From Taudactylus pleione (taxonomy: Eukaryota; Chordata; Amphibia; Anura; Myobatrachidae), in assembly GCA_031769625.1 (NCBI GenBank), contig JAUIMM010000582.1, forward strand, positions 2,680,501 through 2,744,500: a stretch of DNA of 64,000 bases. The letters run 5' to 3'. Below the pieces are notes generated by a model, which was not told the DNA's origin, made no database searches, and saw only the letters and a list, made by a program, of their open reading frames with translations. Below are positions 54,309 to 64,000 of the stretch, piece by piece; the first letter of the stretch is position 1; each line of letters opens with the position of its first letter. Position numbers and translations under genes: made by a program.

Positions 54309-54683
54309 CACTGCTGTAACTAAACTTTTGGTGCCCTGTTCCAGATAGCATTGGGGCCCTCCCTTCCATTTTTTTAAATAGGGACATAATATAGCACACC
54401 TGAGAGAGGGCCATGGCCTCATGGGGAAGGGCCAGGGAAGAGATAGGGGAGGCCAGGAGATGCTGGGGATAACTAGGGACATAATATAGTGCACCTGAGA
54501 GAGGGCCATGGCCTCATGGGGAAGGGTCAGGGAAGAGATAGGGGAGACCAGGAGATGCTGGGGATAAAAGAAGAGGAAACTAGTGAGAATGATAATAAAT
54601 AGGAAAATTGACAGGCCCAAACAGCGCCCTCCTGCGGTGCCCTGCGCCATGGCACTGGTCGCACTACCCTAGTTACAGCCCTG
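54309..54683 (-). mobile_element. hAT-type element with two 95-bp units
   Basis: In reverse orientation it begins CAGGGCTGTAACTAGGGTAG and ends AGTTACAGCAGTG. Flanking 8-bp duplications CCCGCGGG (54301-54308) and CCTGCGGG (54684-54691) match at 7 of 8. The single mismatch is a CpG-type C/T change. Contains two 95-bp units at about 54380-54572, against about 12.5 in the copy at 34212-35629. Confidence 0.78.
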
Positions 54684-54691
54684 CCTGCGGG

Positions 54692-55397
54692 CACCATTAC
54701 TACACCAATTAGAGCAGAATCGCCAAACCGGATTATCACCTACCTTAAAGACACAAATATAGACGTGTGGAGAGGATGAGAGCGTAAAACTAGTGGAGGT
54801 ATAGAATTTATCCTATGCATGCCACTATCCACATCATATTTTGGGGATCCCCTGAAGAAACAACACACCGTCCCCTGGAAGAGACAGAAGGCAGGAGACA
54901 CCCACTCAGCGCAGCTCAGGTTCCTCTCACCTAATGATTAGAGTACCTGGAAGAGTAAATGGACTCTTTTGAAGTGTTAAAGACAGTTTTATGGCTCATT
55001 GATCCCAGGAACCTAGAACCCTTAATGGTTATTATTCCAGCAGGGAGCAGCCAAAGAGTCTGTAATTTCCACATCAAAGGAAAGATTAAGAATAAGGGTT
55101 TTCTGTGAGTAAAAACTTGTGACCTTTGCTCATCAGACAGAACCTCATGACAGAGAAACTGGATTATAAAATAGGAAAAAAAAAAAAATCATCATCACAC
55201 AATGAGCAGAAATGTAGCAGGGGACAGGATCTATAGCTCCTCAATACTAGTTATCCTAAGTTACCCCAGTCATTCGGAAGCTCCCACACAATAGTAATGT
55301 AGATACCGTATAAAGCGCAGGTCTGTGCCATCAGATGCCAGGTGACCAGGACGGCTGTGACCACAGGCCACCCATTCTCCTGTGCCGTTACATGCCC
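54692..55397. other. Upstream GSN region, no gene seen
   Basis: Nothing recognised. Confidence 0.4.
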
Positions 55398-55577
55398 AGG
55401 GGGTCTATTTACTAAGCAGTGTTAGGAGACAGAGTGAAAAGTGATAAGGTGCCAGCCAATCAGCTCCCAACTGTCATTTTTCAAACACAGCCTGTGAGAT
55501 GACAGCTGGGAGCTGATTGGCTGGCACCTTATCACTTTTCACTCTGTCTCCTAACACTGCTTAGTAAATAAACCCCC
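55398..55577. mobile_element. CCAAT-type palindromic MITE, intact
   Basis: Left GGGGGTCTATTTACTAAGCA, GTGTTAGGAGACAGAGTG and CCAGCCAATCAGCTCCCAAC. Right GGGAGCTGATTGGCTGG, CACTCTGTCTCCTAACAC and TGCTTAGTAAATAAACCCCC. Nearly perfect hairpin of about 170 bp, and the best-preserved copy in the window. Confidence 0.75.
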
Positions 55578-56619
55578 AGGTGTCCTACACTCTATTCTTA
55601 AACAGTGTCTGGAGCAGGTGGACAGATAGGAAGCCGCACTGACCCTTATGTACCCCATAACCCACCTGCGGATGAGTATACGAGCAGTGTGATGGAATGA
55701 CGCTATGAGGACGTATTTGCTGTAAGGGGCTCATTGGCTACCTGGGGTCATACTGACATAAACATGACAGATCACTTTGATGAACACGCTATTTTCAGAG
55801 TGTGCGCATTACCAAGCCATGCGTGTACAACAAACATCTTTGCCACAGTAACCTGAACATTCATTATACTCAGTTACGCTGTCATGTGTGACTACAGGCA
55901 AAAAATAATGACATTTAGAGTCCTGGCCAAATGGGGATCTTTAGTTTGGGCGAAGCAATAATAATCACTGCCATTTCATGTTAGAGCAGTATTTGTGATA
56001 ATGCTGCCTGCCAATTTCCTAGGTGTCACTAGAGGAGTGCCCCATGCCTCGGTGTCAGTGCCCCATGCCTCGGTAGTGTCAGTGCCTCAGTGATGTCTAC
56101 AGACAAAATGGAACACTATAATAATGTGGCTGCTGAAGGGAGTAGAACCAAAGTTTTACCAGAAACACATCAGATAGATTTTGTCCAGAAGCCAAACCCT
56201 TTACAAATATATCCTGTTCATAATAAATGCATTTATCTATAAATATCGAGCAATCCATTTCTAATTGTACAGATAATCTATCATTAATAGAGATTTTCTT
56301 TACTAAAGACTGATAAGAGCTGTCAGATCATTTGTTCTGTGGTGAGGAATTCAAAGATTCCAAGAAACGGGGGAAATCAGTGCCACCTAGTGGCCATGAA
56401 TAACAGGAGAAATAGTGGCAGGATAGTAGCAATGAACATAAACATCTAACCACATTATATTAATCCTTGCTCCCCATACGCACGAGAGAGATTTACAAAC
56501 CCCTTTAACCATGTAGGATCGTCTATTTTCAGCTTGTGGCATTTTTTGTACAGGGTGGGGGGGGGGAAATAAAAATACCAAAGAGGCTAAAAAAAATAAA
56601 TAAAAATATATGAGAGACA
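55578..56619. other. Upstream GSN region, no gene seen
   Basis: Nothing recognised apart from a short duplicated phrase (GCCCCATGCCTCGGT) near 56040-56075. Confidence 0.4.
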
Positions 56620-56735
56620 AGCCTTAGACAGAACCAACCAATCAGCTCCTGTCATTTTTCAAACAGTCTGTTAAATGACAGAAGCTGGTTGGTTGGTACT
56701 TTCTCTCTCTCCCAGACTTGATACATAAACCCCAA
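56620..56735. mobile_element. CCAAT-type MITE, decayed
   Basis: GAACCAACCAATCAGCTCC, GTCATTTTTCAAACAG and CTGGTTGGTTGGTAC with the end GATACATAAACCCC. The left terminus is degraded. Confidence 0.5.
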
Positions 56736-57207
56736 AATAAAAAGCGCTGCGGAATGTGTGCGTAATAATATTATTTTATAACTATAAACACAGGCAGCTG
56801 GCTCCATGTGTAAGCGAGATCCGGGGCGGCAGTAAGCAGGCACACTCATCAGTGGAATATTTTCCCATCTCTATATTTAGAGACCTTCCGAGTGGCTGCA
56901 GAATCCGAATAACCGTCACATGGACAGACAAGAGCCAGATACAGAGCAAGAAAACCAGAAGCACTTACATCTCCAGCGAGAGGCGGCGTTTCCTACATGC
57001 AACAAATGTGGTCGCCTGGCATGGGAGAGATAATACTGGATGGCACCAGATGAAAGATGGAGGCAAGGGAGCAACACATGGCAGCACGACTGCTAGTAAG
57101 TGTGCTCTAATTACAGTCTGTCACAAAACAGACAGGGGGCAACACAGATATCGTACAAACATTGTCTTTACTAAATGGTTTCCTACTTTCCGGACAATCG
57201 GGCTTTG

Positions 57208-57714
57208 GGCCTGATTCAGACCCGCTCGCAAGCGCACGCGGGTCGATGGTCCCCCACTGCGCATGCCGGAGCCGGCTCCGGCGTGCGCGAGACTCGGCCA
57301 GCGACGGGCCCTCCGTCTCGCACCAAAGCGGGGCAGCTGTCGATTGTGATTGACAGCTTGCCCCGTTTTGGAGGCGGGCAGGGGGAGGTGGCTGGCCAAA
57401 CGGAGGCGTTCCTGCCGTTTGGGGGCGGCCCCACTGACATCACGAGTGATGTCAGTGGTGAGTTTCCGGCTCTATTAGAGTCGAAAGCTCACTGGGGCTT
57501 GCGGGAAAGAGACCCTACCACAAGGGTCTCGTCGCAAGCGCAAGCCCCGATGGTCGAGACCATCAACTGGCCGCTCGCTAAAGCTGTGGGTGGTCACCCA
57601 CAGCTATGCGAGCGGCTAGGAGGCAGTCTTTAAAATAAAAAAAACAAAAAACAAAACAGACGCCCTGATTCAGAGTGAGCGCTCTCAAAGAGTGTCCGGC
57701 TCTGGATCAGGCCC
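57208..57714. mobile_element. GC-rich GGCCTGATTCAG element, reversed
   Basis: Left end GGGCCTGATTCAGACCCGCT. The right terminal hairpin is GCCCTGATTCAGAGTGAGCG / TCCGGCTCTGGATCAGGCCC. Orientation is opposite to the copy at 53411. Body contains the same CCGTTTTGGAGGCGGGC and GAGACCCTACCACAAGGG motifs. Confidence 0.65.
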
Positions 57715-60700
57715 TGGAAGCGCAAATCGTCCGCAAGTGTAATTTACCCAGGACACGTATGTAACATGAAGCAGTCACATGCTGTATGAAGTCACCGCAG
57801 TCTTTTCATAACCTCAAAGTTTAGGTCTATGGAAACTAAATTATTCTAAACTCTACAAGATGCACTATAGCCGTAGTGGAGGGTACGGAGAGGGAGAAGC
57901 CACCGCAAATCCAAATATGTGTACCGGAGAGTGGTGAAAACTGTGCTCAAACACAACTGTCTCTCTGGCGTATGGCGTCTGCGGTAACCTCCAATATAAA
58001 AATAATCAAATTGTTCTGCGTCTCCCAGTGATAACCACCAGGACGCATTCGCAGGACTAACTAGATCAGCCAGCTGCGTTAATATGGGCGTTACCATTAA
58101 GGTTCCAGTTTTGTAGCAAGACCTCCGAAAATATTGGCACGTATCATACCTCACAGGGTTTAAGACAAATTCAAAACTGTGATACTAGAAAAAAAAAAAA
58201 AAAAAAAAGTAACAATCTTAATAAATGTGCCCGTACATGAGCAAGAATTTATCCCTTATCTGAGATTCTCGAGTAAAATCTAAGTTAAAGTTCTTTGGGC
58301 CCCCGAGGAAGTTTGAGCTGGCAATTACACACGTCTGGGCACCACTTGTGAGAACAGCTACCTCTAGATACATCGGTGAGGACCTAACTTGCGGAAATTA
58401 CGTCTGTCACTTGCATTTTCAGCCAAGGATCTCAGAAGCTAGATTATATTCTTCTCGCTCAGATAAGCATATTTTTAAGATTGTTCGTTCAATAACACTT
58501 TTTCCCTGCCGTATCGCACTATTGTGAGGAACACCAAACATAGCAACATTTGGGTATTTACAGGGTTCCCATGTCATTTTATTATTATCTCACTGCTTGG
58601 ACTAGGGGGTAAATACGTTTTTTTTGCGTAAGCGGCTGCTGATTGGCTGAAAACGACATGGATGTCAACCAGTGACCACTTACGCAAGCACAGTCTCTGA
58701 TTGGCTGTTGTATCGCCAAATGATGGAACCCACCCAGTCTCCACCATTTACCGGGTAGAGGTCAGCAGCGGCTCCTGCCCTCTTACATGAGGGTGGCTGC
58801 CGCTAGTTGAGACTTGGGCGATTGGGTCCCGTCACTTGCGCAATAGATCTGGCAGGTGCTGGGACCAGCGAATGAGCGGCGGTGGCACCACACGACAGGC
58901 TTCATTCACTGCAGCCCCAAGAAGCTGCCAGAAAGGCAGAAGTCACCATCTGCTAATTGGAGGACAGACTGGCAGTCTCAGGGAAGGGGGGGGGGTTCAT
59001 AGGAGACACCTCCCCCTGGGGCTACATGTCCTGTGCGTGACTGGCAGGTGGTGCTTCCAATGGCTCACTGAAGTGGATGATTCTACTGGGGGGGGGGGTA
59101 AAATCCGCCACTGGCAGAGATCTATGTGTTAACACAAATCTCTATGTCCGGGGGGTCCACCCACCCAAATAATTTTTTATTTTTATTTTGTCAAGATTCG
59201 GGGAGTCTACTGGACAAGTGGGCAAAGCTACTCAAGGAGGTAGGAGTGTATTGTATTTTTTTTTTTTTTTAAACAGTGGGAATTCTACTGGAGAAAAAAG
59301 TGTTTTGTATGTAACAAAACTACTTTCAACGGTGCACTTTTTTTATTTTTACAGTGTGGGGTACGGGTACCGGCTGGCAATGTAGTTCCACAAGTGCCAA
59401 AGGGCAGGCACCTGTAGTTACACTGGAAAACAATAGTAACCATCTTTTATTCACATTACCCCTGCACCCACAGACCAGCGGTGCAGGGAAGAGTCCCCCA
59501 CTCCTGAACTTTGTGTGCTCGGGAGTGGGGGGGTCCCCACCTCCCCAACTTGGGCCAACTAGCTTGGGGTGTTAATGATTTGGCAGGGGTGACCAGGTGA
59601 AAGGGTCCCCCGTCTGGGGCAGTACACCCGGGCTAGGTTGAGTCTTGTGCTGGTTTTAAAAATAGGGGGAACCGCACGCCATTCCCCCCCCCGCCCCTAT
59701 TTTTAAAACAAAGATTGTCTCTCAGAGTCCAGTGCTGGTTCACAAAATACGAGAACCCCTACACATTTTTACCCTTTATTTTCAGAACCAGGACTGGTTC
59801 AGGAGCCCAGGCCTGGTTATGCTTTGGGGGGGGCCCACATCAATTTATTTTAATTTTTTTAAGTTATTAACCCTTCATTTTAAGTAGAGGCAGAAACACA
59901 CGTATCACACTGATCTGTGTATGTTTCTGCCAAATACACTGCTGAGGGGGGTCTATTTGACACTTCTACTTTTAAACCAGGTTTGCTTAGAATACACCAG
60001 TGATTATAATCACAATTCTTTGTAAATTCCCGAGTTATATTCCTGTCTATGGAAAGCACTGCTGTGTTCAGATGATTGTGTATTCAGCTGTAATAGTATT
60101 TACGGCCGCATATTAAAGTACCAAAACTCCTGTTTTTTTTTTTGCCATAGTAATTCCCAGTGTTTGTAAAAAAACGACAAAAAAAAATAAAAATTATATT
60201 ATATATATATATATATATATACATACATATACATATACATACACACACACCATAAATTTCCAAATCTGACCAACGCGATTCTTAGTAAAGTTACCCCCAG
60301 GACATATTGGAAAGAGTTTATAAAACTGAGCTACTATAAATTTGGAGCACATTTACATTTTAAACACACAAGAAAAGTCACAGCGATTTGTAGAATGCAT
60401 CACGCAGACACGTAGCGTTTCCCACCATATAATCATTTCCCCACTACGAGGACTCCAGACACATTTTAAAAAATCATCTCGGCTCACTCCAGTCTGCCAG
60501 AACGTCTCCAATCGAGCGCACGTTGGTCAAAGAAACCCACTAAATGATTTTTTTTTTATTTTACAGTGCAAACAATTTATAGAAACCATATGGACGCCTC
60601 ATCCGTGCCAGATGCTGTATAAAGCAAACTCATCCAACGCCCCCAGCTGTGATAATGCTCCACATTATCGGAGCCGCTCGGTTGTTGACTTTGCAACGTC

Positions 60701-62529
60701 TTCCTTTGGCCTTGAGGTAGATTCCTCTCCTACTCGCAGAGGCCAGTCAACTAAACGAGAGCCATTAACATTGTGCCTCATGCCTCAGTGATATCACCGA
60801 TTCCTAAGGAGTGGACACAAACCTGAGGAAAAACATTCAGTGCGCAATATGGTCGCCTCCGCTGTTTGGAGTCTGTTGCGCTTTAAGTAGCAGAGTTATT
60901 CCAGTAACCAGATGACTGAACGATGAAGAGGAAGTTGTTGGTCTGAGAAGTTCAGAGCAGAAAAGAATGGCGACTTACCGACACAGAACAAATTAGATTT
61001 CTTCTTCATTAATAAAACTGGTGCTGTATGTGCTATAGGCCAATTACCCGCTGGAAACGCACAATACTCACGTTTAACCCCCCAAAAAAGCGCACACTAT
61101 GGGAACGGATCACAGTTGATGAAACCGCGGTCAGACAGCGCTTTCCACAGTTTGCTTGTTCTATGTACTCAGTCAGTGAGCGCAGTAGGAAGCGGTGGGG
61201 GTGAGGGGTCAGTGGGGTGCCCACCATCTACTCCCGACTGTAGATACAATATAGATAATGGTTCCCTCCATATCAGACAAGTGTCATTGGTGGGGGGGGG
61301 AGTTAGAGGAACCATTAACAAGTACAGTTTTGCCCCTAATGCTTGTTTGCAGGTCACTCGCCTGAGGGGCGGAATTGTGGCATTTTTTTTAGAATCATAT
61401 ATCTCGAGTGCCTCAGATTGTACTGGAGCGCGGCCAATTAGTGTTTACATTTATAGAACGCTAGCATATTTCAATTGGGAAGAAGTCAAGACTGGGGTAT
61501 GAGACAGGAAAGAGCCCTGCTCACAACCTATAGGTAAATAGGAGTTAGATGCATGTGGATAAACGCTACATATCGCACATCAGACTAGCCATATCACAAG
61601 GATAAAAGAGTGGTTGGCCAGTTATAATCGACCAGTCCACACAGCAATGTCAGCCTGGGGCCAGAGTGTTGTGCGATTACAGAACACATGTAAGTTCTGT
61701 GTGAGTTGTGCAGAGGGGAGGTAATGGAATAGAACAGCCTATGGAGGTTATTTGGGTGGCTCAGGAATTTAATCAAGTGCCTGAAGAGGTGAGTTATTAG
61801 GGAACAGTTGAAGGTTAAGAGTCTTGTTGTGGGAGGGAGGGAATTCCACGGAGTGGGTGCTTCATGGAAAGAGTCCTGTAACCATGAATAGGGGCAGGTA
61901 ATGGGAGTGGATGAGATGCAGATCTTATGCAGAGTGGAGGGGGACTAGTTAGGAGATATTGAAGTAAGCAAAGAGAAGTTGGAGCTTATTTAGGGTGTGC
62001 ATGGCCCCCCCCCACCCTTATTTACATTAACTCAATTCCCAACAGGCTCCTACACAGCAGCAACAGACCAGTAACAAATACACGGCAGGACAGACTTCCA
62101 TCCTATAATTCCAATAAAATAAAGGTGCTTATTGGATTACTGCCTAGTGTTACATATTTGTGTTTTCTTATAGTGTTTCTGTGGCTCCACAAAGGTTATT
62201 ATACACCCTGCACACACCCTACAGGGCTTCCACATATAGAAGACAAATCAAACAAATAGAGGATTTAGTGGAGTCATTTGTTTATCCTGCAGGTTGGGCT
62301 CTATTGACAGAATAATGTCACTATTCCTGGCACAAGGGAGCCGCTTCCTAGTGAAGTGTGCGCGTGTTGCACAGGGGGCTTCAGCCGATTTATTATTAAT
62401 CATCCGCCCATTACAGTCTTGAGGCAACAGAAAATAGATTTGGAAACTGAATTCCATACCCAAAGTATATTACCCTCATCTCCCGTTGTTACTACCTGGG
62501 CGGAAGTCCCACATGTAGGACATACAGCA
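57715..62529. other. Upstream GSN region, long gene-free stretch
   Basis: No gene supported. It includes homopolymer and G-rich runs (58190, 58990, 59090, 59250), an (AT)n/(CATA)n microsatellite at 60198-60250, and paired CTGATTGGCTGAAA / CTGATTGGCTGTTG boxes near 58637 and 58699. The rest is unique-looking sequence with only short chance frames. Confidence 0.45.
60198..60250. repeat. (AT)n/(CATA)n/(CA)n microsatellite
   Basis: Runs of TATATATATA then CATACATATACATA then CACACACACA. Confidence 0.92.
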
Positions 62530-62788
62530 TAATGGTGCATACACACGGTCAGATTTTCTGTCAGATTTGAACGATAACCATTTTACAAATCGTTCATATC
62601 TAACAGAAAATCTGACATGCGAGCCTGCAACGATGCGCGTCCCCGATTGTCAGATAACGATATCGGACAGCTGATGTGTTTGCAGTCACATTCGGTCGAT
62701 TTCATTCATTTTTAATACGGCCTGAAATCGTTCAAATCGTTGGCAAAAATGGTTAAATCGTTCATCTGACCATGTGTATGCGCCGTAA
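62530..62788. mobile_element. Palindromic MITE with GCATACACA ends
   Basis: Left TAATGGTGCATACACACGGT then CAGATTTTCTG. The right end CATCTGACCATGTGTATGCG then CCGTA is the inverse. Interior GAACGATAACCATTTT and TCGTTCAAATCGTT form a second inverted pair. It ends about 70 bp downstream of the candidate secretory GSN exon. Confidence 0.65.
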
Positions 62789-62859
62789 GTATTAGATGCA
62801 GAGCGTCGGATGTGGGAAAGCACCAGCAATCCGCTCGTACCTCATAAATTGTATGAGAC

Positions 62860-62944
62860 CTGCTCTTGGCTGGCAGATTACCGGCTTCCAGGCGCTGACG
62901 ATGCACGCGGTGAGCAGGAAGTATAACAGTCGCACCCGCACCAT
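62860..62944 (-). CDS. GSN: Candidate secretory first exon of GSN (signal peptide)
   Basis: A 28-codon frame on the - strand starts at an ATG (62944-62942) and reads MVRVRLLYFLLTACIVSA then WKPVICQPRA. The first 18 residues look like a classic signal peptide: a basic start, the hydrophobic core LLYFLLTACIV, and V-S-A before the cut. A CAG|GTCTCA donor at 62860/62859 leaves one extra base. That is the phase needed to join the common exon (AA ATG GTG), giving an in-frame secreted gelsolin. A stronger-looking donor 27 nt further on (ATGAG|GTACGA) would be out of frame. A TTAAAAAATAAA element lies about 70 nt upstream of the ATG. Mammalian plasma gelsolin does use a distant alternative first exon. 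The weak donor and 13-kb distance make this a hypothesis. Confidence 0.35.
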
Positions 62945-63855
62945 TATACTGTAAGTCACTAAAACCTAACACACAAGCTGTGAGAAGCACCTAAAAAGCA
63001 GCGTATGGCAGGATTTATTTTTTAAGCAACACAAATACGCTGCTCCCAAGACGCAGGTGCGACACCAGCAACAATAGGCCCATAAGGAATAAGAAAGACG
63101 TATGCAATGTTTACCACCTTTGCCTTAAACCTTAGTTGTGTTAAGGGAGATATAGTCTGACCAGGTATAATCTTTTATCGATCCATTGCACTAACCACGC
63201 CTAGATCTGTGATGCATGTGGTATGTGAGCTCATTATTTGTGAGTCAGGAGCTTTCCTAGGCGTGTAATAGTGGATTAGGTTTGGTGGATACCTCACCTA
63301 TAAAAGCCTGGGTGCAGGTGAGCTCCAGACCAGGATCATTGCCTTATGGGGAACACTAATGTGATCGCAATTGCTATGCTTAGAATATGAGTGATTGACT
63401 GACCAGATGGGGGGAGACTTTGGCGCAGTTGGTCGGCTTAACAAATGTTGCAACAATTAAAACTAATGTTCCCAGTTTATAAAGTATAGAGAATACAGGT
63501 TGGAGAGTCTACACTATATATTGTGAGTGTAGAGCTTCTAGAGAGATATGCATCTCATTTTTTTTTTATTTTTTTCCCGTTTTACGCATTGTCCAGGCCA
63601 CGCGCGTATGACGTAGACCTGAACAGAACAATAGGTAACTCTCGCCGCTTGGACTCTCACTGTCAGCCAGGTATCACTGAGCTGCTCCTTTTATAAAAAT
63701 TATGGCAACATTGCATATGGATTTTTGCCTCTATCCAGAAGTGGCCCCACAGAGATCAGTGTAACGCTGCACATACGCCGGGAGTATTGGAGCCAACGTG
63801 TAAGAGGAAATAATACACCCATATTAGAGACCCCGACTAATTATAAAGTTCTCTT
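62945..63855. other. Region upstream of candidate secretory exon
   Basis: On the - strand a TTAAAAAATAAA motif at 63025-63014 could serve as a TATA element for the candidate exon. On the + strand TATAAAAG lies at 63299-63306. A short inverted pair ACCACGCCTAG / CTAGGCGTGT flanks 63195-63267. No other gene seen. Confidence 0.35.
63299..63306 (+). promoter_or_regulatory. TATA-box-like sequence
   Basis: TATAAAAG followed by CCTGGGTGCAGGTGAGCTCC. Such a context is seen in LTR or gene promoters. No downstream reading frame supports a gene, so this may be a solo repeat promoter or chance. Confidence 0.25.
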
Positions 63856-64000
63856 ATGGAGCATACACACTGTCAGATTTTTCTTCAGATCTGAACGATA
63901 ACAATTTTTAAAAAAATCGTTCAATCATTCATATCTGAAGGAAAATCTGACATATCTGAACGATGAACGATGAGTGTTCCCGATGATCAGATAACGATAT
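63856..64000. mobile_element. Second GCATACACA MITE, cut by window end
   Basis: TTATGGAGCATACACACTGT then CAGATTTTTCTTCAGATC, GAACGATAACAATTTTT and the inverted ATATCTGAAGGAAAATCTGA. Same family as 62530-62788. The right end is outside the window. Confidence 0.6.

Noticed and set aside
62712..62990. 92-codon frame on the - strand overlapping the candidate secretory exon
   Set aside because: It is another frame of the same DNA, runs into the adjacent MITE and shows no homology. The signal-peptide frame is the more interesting reading.

Overview
The window is vertebrate nuclear DNA, most likely from a frog or another amphibian. The organism is inferred from the protein sequences and from the abundance of short palindromic DNA transposons. 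It holds two spliced genes in tail-to-tail (convergent) orientation: stomatin (STOM) on the + strand and gelsolin (GSN) on the - strand. The same neighbours lie side by side on human chromosome 9q33, so the pair looks like conserved synteny.

STOM: coding exons 2-7 lie at 1586-26111. The N-terminal exon was not found and is presumably upstream of the window. All exon joins keep frame, with GT-AG introns. The 3' UTR runs to about 27.6 kb. The encoded membrane hairpin, SPFH domain and C-terminal oligomerisation segment look intact.

GSN: sixteen coding exons lie between 49557 (ATG) and 28879 (stop) on the - strand. They join in frame into a 730-residue cytoplasmic-type gelsolin with six gelsolin repeats, against 731 in human as I recall it. 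A possible secretory (plasma-isoform) first exon with a good signal peptide lies far upstream at 62860-62944. The Asp of the caspase-3 site known from mammals is Glu here.

Non-coding layout: every STOM intron that lies wholly in the window carries at least one minisatellite, each with its own unit: 31 bp in intron 2, about 74 bp and 35 bp in intron 3, 26 bp (about 3 kb) in intron 4, 33 bp in intron 5, and 41 bp, a CAGTAG-type array and 40 bp in intron 6. Several tandem arrays sit inside DNA transposons, for example a 95-bp repeat in two copies of one hAT element (2 units in one, about 12.5 in the other). Transposons are often nested; several hAT elements keep recognisable 8-bp target duplications. 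From 50 to 64 kb I see upstream GSN sequence with scattered transposons, low-complexity runs and the candidate secretory exon, but no further gene I can support.

The very long open frames across the minisatellites (up to 615 codons) arise from the repeats and are not annotated as genes.
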